A stretch of DNA of 11,772 nucleotides from Gammaproteobacteria bacterium. GTDB lineage: Bacteria > Pseudomonadota > Gammaproteobacteria > Arenicellales > Poriferihabitantaceae. The stretch covers positions 1 through 11,772 of the forward strand of contig JAIBDK010000036.1 of the NCBI GenBank assembly GCA_024679435.1, in the 5' to 3' direction. The translations under genes were made by a program, and so were the position numbers. Of this stretch, positions 6,572 through 11,772 are shown in pieces. Below the pieces are notes generated by a model that worked only from the letters and a program-made list of their open reading frames with translations, was not told the origin of the DNA and did no database searches. Each line of letters begins with the position of its first letter. Position 1 is the stretch's first letter.

Positions 6572-7438
6572 ATGAATATTGATAATAATTTCTGTTGGGA
6601 TCACTGCCCACTTTGCCATTCAACTCATATTAATAAAATTGGTGATGCGGATTACAGTGGGGAAGTAAAGTTTTCTACGCAGGAAGTTAATCTTGGTCGC
6701 CATCCTGAGCTGTGGAATTGCGGTCAATGTTCTTCGCGCTTTGTTCAAAACATCATACCGGAAGCCACATCTGTCTTGCTGTACACAAACTCGAATGCCG
6801 ACCAACGTTGGCAAAGCATTCCGTTTGAACAACACAAAACACCGGAAGTTATTCGCACAATGGCTGAGGTGCTGGTGAATAAAGGTCGTATCCTCGACAT
6901 TGGGTGTAATACTGGAGAGTTACTCGATTTTGCCAGGTCACAGGGGTGCATTACTTCAGGATTGGAATATTCCAGTGCCAGTCGCGAGATACTGCTCAGC
7001 AAGGGACATTCCGCCCATAAAAGCTTTGATGAATTAACCGATAAATTCGATGTCATCACGGCATTCGATCTGGTGGAACATCTCTACGATGTTCCCGACT
7101 TTTTAAACCATTGTTACGACAGGTTAGTTAGCGGGGGTAAGCTCGTTTTATTAACAGGTGATATTCAATCTGTTAGTGCGAGGTCTGCCGGTGCTGGTTG
7201 GTGGTATGCGCAATATCCAGAGCATATAGTTTTCCCCTCAAAATATTTCTTTGAAAAGTTTAGTGATTTTCAACTGGAAACCTGGCTTCCAACTTTTGCG
7301 TCGGCGGGATATGTCCTACCGGGGTATCGGGTAATATTAAGCCGTCTTAAGAGATTAATAACGATGAATAAATATAATGGAATGCCCTCAAGGTTGCCTG
7401 ATCATGTAATGATTATCTTAACCAAAGTGGATATGTAG
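6572..7438 (+). CDS. Class I SAM-dependent methyltransferase with N-terminal Cys4 zinc-binding-like module
   Basis: It is predicted to methylate a sugar hydroxyl or carbon of the glycan or a nucleotide sugar. Over 288 residues: a CPLC (12-15) and CGQC (50-53) pair forming a probable zinc knuckle; SAM motif I LDIGCNTGE (108-116); acidic Glu132 after strand 2; FDVITAFDLVEHLYDVPDF (159-177) with the usual D-x-VEH motif; and SGGKLVLLTGD (187-197) as motif III. This is the Methyltransf_23/UbiE-like layout. The C-terminal part (208-288) with WWYAQYPEHIVFPSKYF resembles other polysaccharide-cluster methyltransferases. It is shorter than the about 410-residue NovU-type sugar C-methyltransferases, which share an N-terminal Cys module, so O-methylation is more likely, but this is inference. 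Start ATG 6572 is chosen over TTG 6566, which the Shine-Dalgarno spacing would permit. It shares its domain layout with the gene at 8299. Confidence 0.82.
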   Translation: MNIDNNFCWDHCPLCHSTHINKIGDADYSGEVKFSTQEVNLGRHPELWNCGQCSSRFVQNIIPEATSVLLYTNSNADQRWQSIPFEQHKTPEVIRTMAEVLVNKGRILDIGCNTGELLDFARSQGCITSGLEYSSASREILLSKGHSAHKSFDELTDKFDVITAFDLVEHLYDVPDFLNHCYDRLVSGGKLVLLTGDIQSVSARSAGAGWWYAQYPEHIVFPSKYFFEKFSDFQLETWLPTFASAGYVLPGYRVILSRLKRLITMNKYNGMPSRLPDHVMIILTKVDM

Positions 7439-7461
7439 CTTTTCTCTGCTCAAAAAAATGT

Positions 7462-7499
7462 ACATGCTAGGCTGGCTCCTTGAAGAATGCCGAGCATGT
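7462..7499. repeat. Imperfect inverted repeat (stem-loop) in intergenic spacer
   Basis: Arms ACATGCT (7462-7468) and AGCATGT (7493-7499) are perfect reverse complements. After one A/G mismatch the pairing continues for three more bases (GGC 7470-7472 with GCC 7489-7491), leaving a 16-base loop. On the + strand it is not followed by a T-run. Read on the minus strand it is followed three bases later by seven T's (A-tract 7452-7458), the form of an intrinsic terminator, but no minus-strand gene is present. It may be an RNA structure or operator between two transcription blocks. Confidence 0.5.
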
Positions 7500-7519
7500 C
7501 AATACTGCAGCACAGGTGG

Positions 7520-7548
7520 TTGTAGGGAACGGTTTGGTAGAATGTAAT
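7520..7548 (+). promoter_or_regulatory. Candidate sigma70-like promoter
   Basis: TTGTAG (7520-7525) and TGTAAT (7543-7548) are separated by exactly 17 bases, upstream of the gene at 7586. The -10 matches five of six consensus bases, the -35 only three. The gap 7439-7585 is the last sizeable spacer before a long run of overlapping genes, which makes a promoter plausible, but the match could be chance. Confidence 0.25.
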
Positions 7549-7585
7549 AAATTGTCAGCGTTTGATCTAACATTCAGGAAAGTAG

Positions 7586-8302
7586 ATGCCGATAACAGAA
7601 AACGAAGTTCACACCCTAAGTGCCGAGTACCCCTGGCCTGTAGTGCGGCCCACATTCAGTCCAGCTGATTGGATGTTAGACGGGGGTGGGAAAGAACTGA
7701 TATTTGCGAGAATTGGCAAAGGTGAGTCGTTTCTTGTACTTGAAATTGGTGCGTTTCTTGGATCGTCTGTAAAACAGTGGTTGGCTGTATCTCCCAACGT
7801 ATATGTGATAGCAATAGACCCCTGGGAAGGTGATTGGTGGGTAGATTATGCTCGAAAGAATGGGAGAAATTCGCTTGCTGAACAGTTCGCGAGAGAGGAT
7901 GGCCCTTACCTGACTTTCCTATCGTCTCTATGGAAATTTAAGGAGCGGCTATTTCCTGTACGTGGTAAGTCCCCGGAAAAACTTTACGAGCTTGCCAACC
8001 TGGGAGTAAAGCCGGATTTAGTTTATTTTGATAGCAATAAAACTGGAGATGATATCGATGTTGTTCACCAGCTTTTTCCAGATGCAATTTTGACCGGCGA
8101 TGACTGGACATGGGGATTGGAACAAGGCTACCCGATTCGAGCATCGGTCAGGAAATTCGCCCATAAGCACAATTTCAAGATAGTTTCTGATCGTGCAACC
8201 TGGGTTCTAATGCAACGATCGCTCAAAATCTCGGAGAGAGTTATGAACCTCACGAGTTTTGCAAGAGACCAGGCTCGCGCCTTAAGAAAGGTTTTTAGGT
8301 GA
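7586..8302 (+). CDS. Putative class I SAM-dependent O-methyltransferase (TylF/CmcI or Methyltransf_24-like)
   Basis: The 238-residue protein has a Rossmann-type SAM core: motif I VLEIGAFLGSS (51-61), VIAIDPW (74-80) with Asp78 at the end of strand 2, PDLVYFDSNKTGDDIDVV (143-160) and AILTGDDWTW (167-176). Asp149 plus Asp172-Asp173 mimic the D...DD metal ligands of TylF/NovP sugar O-methyltransferases, so a Mg-dependent O-methyltransferase is the best guess. The usual DGDH/DADH-S-Y motif is replaced by DSNKTGDD, making the family assignment less secure than for its neighbours. A good Shine-Dalgarno (AGGAAAG, 7576-7582) sits just before ATG 7586 and decides the start. The C-terminus is basic (FARDQARALRKVFR). 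Its stop overlaps the next gene's GTG (8299-8302). Methylation of the glycan is inferred from context. Confidence 0.68.
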   Translation: MPITENEVHTLSAEYPWPVVRPTFSPADWMLDGGGKELIFARIGKGESFLVLEIGAFLGSSVKQWLAVSPNVYVIAIDPWEGDWWVDYARKNGRNSLAEQFAREDGPYLTFLSSLWKFKERLFPVRGKSPEKLYELANLGVKPDLVYFDSNKTGDDIDVVHQLFPDAILTGDDWTWGLEQGYPIRASVRKFAHKHNFKIVSDRATWVLMQRSLKISERVMNLTSFARDQARALRKVFR

Positions 8303-9246
8303 CAGTCGAATCCGAAAATTATTGTTCCCTTTGTTCAATAGAATCGCCCACCAGTGCTCCGGCTGTATTGCTGAGTGATAGACGAAAGGGATTGTCAGGA
8401 AGCTGGCGGATTATCAAATGTAATAATTGTCGAGTGACGAGCCTGCGACCAATGCCAACTGAGGAACAGTTGGCGACTTATTACGCTGCCTATGCAAAGG
8501 ATGATCGGATTGATTTGACCCGAAGCCGTGGCTCCCGCTATCCAAAGCTCAGAAAATTGTTACATCGTTTCAGCGGAGATGTCGACCCGCGTGACTTTGT
8601 GATCGTCCCGCCGGGAGCGCGAGTACTGGATTATGGTTGTGGGCTAGCAGGTTATCTGGCGGACTTCCATGACCGTGGTGTAGCGATTTCAGGTGCGGAA
8701 ATTGCGGGTTACGTGGTCGAAGCCTGCCAGAAAAATGGTTTTGACGTGCAACAGGTGAAGGACTTTTCGAGTATTCCATTTCCTGAAGAAGAGTTTGATA
8801 TCGTCTACCTGATGCAGGTGTTCGAGCACCTGAGCGATCCGCATGGTTTTATGCAGGAATTAAATCGGATCCTGAAAACTGATGGGGCGCTTTATCTGGC
8901 CGTACCCAACGCGTCCAGTATCTGGTGCAAGCTATTTGGTAAGAACTGGGTCAGCGGTTGGTACGCACCGTTTCACCTGTTTCATTACAATCGTGCCTCC
9001 CTGGAGGCACTGGCTGAGCAGCACGGGTTTTCTGTCACAAAAAGTTGGAGTCGGACGCCTGAACCCTGGTTTCGTTTGAACCTCAAGGCTTGTCTTTACC
9101 CTCAGGAAAATCAATTGGATTGGGCAATCACATGGCTTGATAGTCGACCGGTTCGCTTATTATCGATGATTTTCCTGCGGATTGTAGAACTACCATTCTC
9201 CGAAAGGGACTGCCTGGTGATAGAGCTCAAAAAACAGGGATCATGA
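8299..9246 (+). CDS. Class I SAM-dependent methyltransferase (Methyltransf_23-like) with N-terminal Cys4 module
   Basis: This 315-residue protein has CSLC (9-12) and CNNC (41-44), a probable zinc-binding module. It is followed by PMPTEEQLATYY (51-62), SAM motif I VLDYGCGLAGYL (109-120), SGAEIAGYVVEAC (131-143), FDIVYLMQVFEHLSDP (166-181) and DGALYLAVPN (195-204). WYAPFHLFHYNRASL (221-235) is a conserved feature of polysaccharide-cluster methyltransferases. The last about 40 residues include a hydrophobic helix that might associate with the membrane. Translation starts at GTG 8299, overlapping the previous stop (GTGA), with AAGG at 8288-8291 as ribosome site. It ends overlapping the glycosyltransferase start (ATGA, 9243-9246). 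It shares overall layout with the 6572 gene, so the two may methylate different positions of the same glycan. Confidence 0.85.
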   Translation: MTVESENYCSLCSIESPTSAPAVLLSDRRKGLSGSWRIIKCNNCRVTSLRPMPTEEQLATYYAAYAKDDRIDLTRSRGSRYPKLRKLLHRFSGDVDPRDFVIVPPGARVLDYGCGLAGYLADFHDRGVAISGAEIAGYVVEACQKNGFDVQQVKDFSSIPFPEEEFDIVYLMQVFEHLSDPHGFMQELNRILKTDGALYLAVPNASSIWCKLFGKNWVSGWYAPFHLFHYNRASLEALAEQHGFSVTKSWSRTPEPWFRLNLKACLYPQENQLDWAITWLDSRPVRLLSMIFLRIVELPFSERDCLVIELKKQGS

Positions 9247-10091
9247 TGACGAGGACCACAACTGCGACGGTGTATTGTGTGATTCCGGTGCATAATCGAT
9301 TGGAAGTAACCAGGCGCTGTCTCGATTATCTATCCGCACAGGACTACGCTGCTCTGCAAATTGTGGTCGTTGACGATGCTTCTACCGATGGGACAGGAGA
9401 ATATCTGGCACAGTGCGGACTCCCTAATCTGTCAGTTTTAAATGGCACCGGTGACCTGTGGTGGGGCGGTGCCATGCATCTTGGGGTGGCACATGTGATT
9501 GAAAATGCATCGAAAAATGACTACTTGTTGATGTTGAATGATGATGTTCGTGTCAACGCGGATTACGTGTCGATACTGGTTAAGGAAGCGATTGACAATG
9601 AAGATTCCGTTATTGGATCGGCACAGCGCGAAGATGAGACCGGAGGTTATTTGAGCTGTGGCTGTCAAATCGATTATTGGGGTATGCGAATTCTACCGAT
9701 TGAAGGCAAGCTGTCGTCCGGGAAAGTCGATGCCTTGCCTGGTCGAGGCGTGCTGTTTCCGATGCCTGCGGTAAACGCCGCAGGCAATATTAATTGTAGA
9801 ACCTTTCCGCATTATCTCGGCGATTTGGAATATTCGGCCAGAATTAATGAACTGGGTTGGAGAATTGTGGTGAGCCAAAAGGCTGATATTTTTACATCTG
9901 CAGAAAACTCGGATCAGGCGGTGCGTCAACAGGGCTTTAGAAAAGAATATTTTTCGTTTCGTTCAAAGAATAATCTGCCTCATCGATTGTGGTTTTTTAG
10001 CCTGCGTGGTCCGATCTGGCTGCGTTTGTGGGCGATACCACGTTACTTCCTATTTGGTGGTTGGCGATTGATGAGCAGGCTTTTAGCGTGA
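9243..10091 (+). CDS. Family 2 glycosyltransferase (GT-A fold, WbbL/rhamnosyltransferase-like)
   Basis: This is a cytosolic inverting glycosyltransferase expected to add one sugar of the repeat unit. The 282 residues show the nucleotide-binding strand YCVIPVHNR (11-19), VVVDDASTDGT (41-51), GTGDLWWGGAMHLGV (68-82), the LMLNDDV metal-binding DxD-type motif (96-102) and the acceptor/base region YLGDLEYSARINELGW (191-206). The DLWWGGAMHLG block is frequent in WbbL-like GT2 enzymes, often annotated as rhamnosyltransferases, but the donor here cannot be read from sequence; GDP-fucose is not excluded. The C-terminal segment (about 246-282) is hydrophobic and basic, consistent with membrane association. 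ATG 9243 is directly followed by a second ATG at 9246. Both ends overlap neighbours (ATGA at 9243; GTGA at 10088). Confidence 0.88.
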   Translation: MMTRTTTATVYCVIPVHNRLEVTRRCLDYLSAQDYAALQIVVVDDASTDGTGEYLAQCGLPNLSVLNGTGDLWWGGAMHLGVAHVIENASKNDYLLMLNDDVRVNADYVSILVKEAIDNEDSVIGSAQREDETGGYLSCGCQIDYWGMRILPIEGKLSSGKVDALPGRGVLFPMPAVNAAGNINCRTFPHYLGDLEYSARINELGWRIVVSQKADIFTSAENSDQAVRQQGFRKEYFSFRSKNNLPHRLWFFSLRGPIWLRLWAIPRYFLFGGWRLMSRLLA

Positions 10092-11017
10092 ATTATGCGC
10101 CAGTAGCATTATTTGTATATAACCGGCCGGACCATACCAGGCGGGTGATCAAATCGTTAAGTCTTAGTAGCGGTGCCACTGAAACGGCACTGTATATTTT
10201 TTCCGATGCCCCCAAAAATGCCGAAGCTAGTAGATCAGTAACAGAGGTCAGGTCTTGTATTCGAGATATTGATGGATTTAAGTCGGTGACGATTATTGAG
10301 CGCGAAAAAAACTGGGGTCTGGCTAAATCGATCATCAATGGTGTTTCGTTTTTGTGCGACAAGTATGAACAGGTCATTGTTGTCGAGGATGATCTGGTAG
10401 TATCGAAAGCTTTTTTGACCTATATGAACAAAGCATTGTCACTTTATCTAGATGAAGAGAATGTTATGCAGATCGCGGGCTACATGTTTCCAATGAATCT
10501 CGATGTGTCTGATGATGCTTTATTTTTGCCGTTTATCTCTTCATGGGGATGGGCGACCTGGAAGCGTGCCTGGCAAAATTTTGATCCTGAAGCAAGGCAA
10601 TATCAAGAGTTAATACAGGATGCTACGTTGCGAAATCGCTTTGACCTGAATGGAAACTATCGTTATTTTAAAATGTTAGAGGCACAACAAACAGGGAAAT
10701 CTGAGTCCTGGGCAATACGTTGGTACCTTAGCGTCTTTATGTGTGGCGGATTGGCGTTGTATCCGAAAAAGAGCCTGGTACGAAATGACGGATTTGATGG
10801 CAGTGGAGTCAACTGTGCGGTAAGCGATATTGAAACCTCTGAATTGAGCGAGTCCTTCTCTCCGGTTGTTTTTCCGGAGCGTATCGAAGTGACGGGATGC
10901 TTCGATAGTGTGTTGAAAAACATGCCTAGACCGCGGCTGAGTATCAGTTCGATAATTAACCGGTTGCGTTCTTTGCTCCGAAAAGCACTGCATGCTAAGC
11001 GAGTTGATATATCGTGA
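10088..11017 (+). CDS. Glycosyltransferase (GT-A, GNT-I/HlpA-like sugar transferase)
   Basis: The 309 residues begin with APVALFVYNRPDHTRRVIKSL (4-24), a conserved N-terminus of a GT2/GNT-I-like sugar transferase family found in O-antigen clusters. Next come ALYIFSDAPKN (34-44), REKNWGLAKSI (72-82), the metal-binding VVEDDLVVSKAFLTYMN (98-114) and SSWGWATWKRAWQNFDP (151-167), another family signature. The frame remains open back to GTG 10028, but that extension would overlap the GT2 gene by 64 bases and add 20 atypical residues; GTG 10088, overlapping the GT2 stop by four bases with AGG at 10077-10079, starts exactly at the family N-terminus. Donor and acceptor are unknown. Only two glycosyltransferases are visible in the window, so others must lie outside. 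Its stop overlaps the acetyltransferase start (GTGA, 11014-11017). Confidence 0.83.
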   Translation: MNYAPVALFVYNRPDHTRRVIKSLSLSSGATETALYIFSDAPKNAEASRSVTEVRSCIRDIDGFKSVTIIEREKNWGLAKSIINGVSFLCDKYEQVIVVEDDLVVSKAFLTYMNKALSLYLDEENVMQIAGYMFPMNLDVSDDALFLPFISSWGWATWKRAWQNFDPEARQYQELIQDATLRNRFDLNGNYRYFKMLEAQQTGKSESWAIRWYLSVFMCGGLALYPKKSLVRNDGFDGSGVNCAVSDIETSELSESFSPVVFPERIEVTGCFDSVLKNMPRPRLSISSIINRLRSLLRKALHAKRVDIS

Positions 11018-11592
11018 AATCCTTCATCAATCATTGGTTGGCAAAACTGTCATTGGCTTATTATTCGCGTGGTTTCGACGGGTTTTCTGTCGGAAGAGAA
11101 TCGGATATCTCTCCATGGCGCATCAGGGGGGCCAGACGCTGCCAATTTGCGATTGGAAATACCAGTATCATGAAAAGCAATGTGGTTTTTGAAAAAACTC
11201 ACGCGAGCCTTTTAATTGGTGACCGGTGTTTTATCGGCAAAGGCCTGATCTCGATTGCCGAAAGCCTGGTTATTGGAAATGACGTAATGATCTCCTGGGG
11301 AGTGACCGTTACCGATCATAACTCGCATAGTTTGAAATTCTCCGAACGTCAGTGTGACGTGCTGAACTGGCGTAAGGGGGAAAAGGATTGGTCGACGGTG
11401 AAAATTCGGAATGTGGTGATCGAAGATAAAGCATGGATTGGTTTCAACGCGATCCTGTTAAAGGGCATTAAGATTGGAGAGGGTGCAATAGTCGCGGCGG
11501 GAAGTGTCGTGAGTAAAGATGTCCCTGCCTATACGATAGTAGCCGGGAATCCGGCAACAATTGTGCGAGAATTGGCTGACGATGAACGCTGA
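11014..11592 (+). CDS. Hexapeptide-repeat (left-handed beta-helix) O-acetyltransferase
   Basis: This is predicted to be a trimeric acetyl-CoA-dependent acetyltransferase of the WbbJ/maltose-acetyltransferase type, modifying a sugar of the glycan. Of 192 residues, 46-180 carry imperfect hexapeptide coils: IGNTSI, IGDRCFIGKG (68-77), IGNDVMISWGVTVTDHNSH (87-105), IEDKAWIGFNAILLKG (136-151) and the classic C-terminal IGEGAIVAAGSVVSKDV followed by VAGNPA (154-181). His102 or His105 in TDHNSHS is the expected catalytic base. A loop at about 108-130 protrudes from the helix, as in other xenobiotic/sugar acetyltransferases. GTG 11014 overlaps the preceding stop. The last 11 bases overlap the next gene. 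Sugar specificity is not readable, and O-acetylation is more likely than N-acetylation because no aminotransferase is nearby. Confidence 0.88.
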   Translation: MKSFINHWLAKLSLAYYSRGFDGFSVGRESDISPWRIRGARRCQFAIGNTSIMKSNVVFEKTHASLLIGDRCFIGKGLISIAESLVIGNDVMISWGVTVTDHNSHSLKFSERQCDVLNWRKGEKDWSTVKIRNVVIEDKAWIGFNAILLKGIKIGEGAIVAAGSVVSKDVPAYTIVAGNPATIVRELADDER

Positions 11593-11772
11593 GAAACGGT
11601 TTGTCAGTTGGGAGCAGGCAGTAGAATGGCTACGCCAGCAGCCGGATCAGGCTCAGCTGGTCCAGGATTGTTATTACGATAATCCGTTGGCGGCAAGCGT
11701 CGAACGCTATTGGCAAAGCCAGGAATGGCAAGCGATCAAATCATTGCTGCCAGCGTCCGGCGGTAAGGCGCT
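11582..11772 (+). CDS. Methyltransferase, N-terminal fragment (3' truncated by window edge)
   Basis: ATG 11582 opens a frame of 63 codons plus two bases to the end of the window. It overlaps the acetyltransferase end by 11 bases. The start reads FVSWEQAVEWLRQQPDQ (7-23), then DCYYDNPLAASVERYWQSQE (31-50) and WQAIKSLLP. This resembles the N-terminal leader of a class of SAM methyltransferases found in sugar-modification clusters, in which a motif of the type ALDVGAGRG follows; the window ends at KAL, just where motif I would begin. The SAM site itself is therefore not visible and the assignment rests on leader similarity and context. It would be the fourth methyltransferase of the locus. Confidence 0.6.
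   Translation, partial: MNAEKRFVSWEQAVEWLRQQPDQAQLVQDCYYDNPLAASVERYWQSQEWQAIKSLLPASGGKA

Noticed and set aside
7480..7668. Small ORF overlapping the start of the 7586 gene
   Set aside because: No domain, poor start context, and most of it overlaps the better supported gene that has its own Shine-Dalgarno.
10028..10087. Twenty-codon N-terminal extension of the second glycosyltransferase
   Set aside because: It lies inside the preceding glycosyltransferase gene in another frame; the coupled GTG at 10088 matches the family N-terminus.
1..11772. CRISPR array, tRNA/rRNA genes, IS element or integron attC sites
   Set aside because: No regularly spaced repeats, no tRNA-like clover-leaf or transposase reading frames, and no inverted terminal repeats flanking a gene were seen on reading through both strands.

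Overview
The window lies inside a surface-polysaccharide (O-antigen, capsule or exopolysaccharide) biosynthesis locus. Every gene I can support is on the + strand and most are translationally coupled. Single-domain Gmd and Fcl, a WecC-like dehydrogenase, a Wzx flippase and ATGA/GTGA stop-start overlaps are typical of a Gram-negative proteobacterium, most likely a gammaproteobacterium. No rRNA, tRNA or other phylogenetic marker is present, so this is inference from protein style only.

Layout. Region A (1-3775) makes precursors: the C-terminal half of an APS kinase (CysC, or the kinase part of a CysNC fusion), a UDP-HexNAc 6-dehydrogenase of WecC/WbpA type, GDP-mannose 4,6-dehydratase (gmd) and GDP-L-fucose synthase (fcl). 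Region B (3772-4154) is a junction. It begins with a decayed, truncated glucose-1-phosphate cytidylyltransferase (rfbF) remnant whose ATG still overlaps the fcl stop, followed by about 210 bases with no recognisable gene. Region C (4155-6415) holds a markedly AT-rich Wzx-type flippase and a PAPS-dependent sulfotransferase overlapping by 4 bases. Region D (6572-11772) holds three SAM-dependent methyltransferases, two glycosyltransferases and a hexapeptide-repeat acetyltransferase, and ends in the first 63 codons of a fourth methyltransferase. From 7586 onward the genes overlap end to end.

How the parts fit. Gmd and Fcl supply GDP-L-fucose and the dehydrogenase supplies an acidic UDP-HexNAcA. 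CysC makes PAPS, which the sulfotransferase probably uses to sulfate the glycan. The methyltransferases and the acetyltransferase would add further substituents, the two glycosyltransferases build part of the repeat unit, and Wzx flips the lipid-linked unit. The best hypothesis is a sulfated, O-methylated and O-acetylated, probably fucose- and uronate-containing bacterial polysaccharide. No Wzy polymerase, initiating phosphoglycosyltransferase, chain-length regulator or GDP-mannose supply genes are visible, so the locus must extend beyond both edges.

The observations most worth following are the co-location of PAPS synthesis with a glycan sulfotransferase, the rfbF fossil marking a recombination junction, and the concentration of modifying enzymes relative to glycosyltransferases. 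Each gene belongs to a known broad family. The possible novelty lies in the combination and its product, not in a new protein fold.
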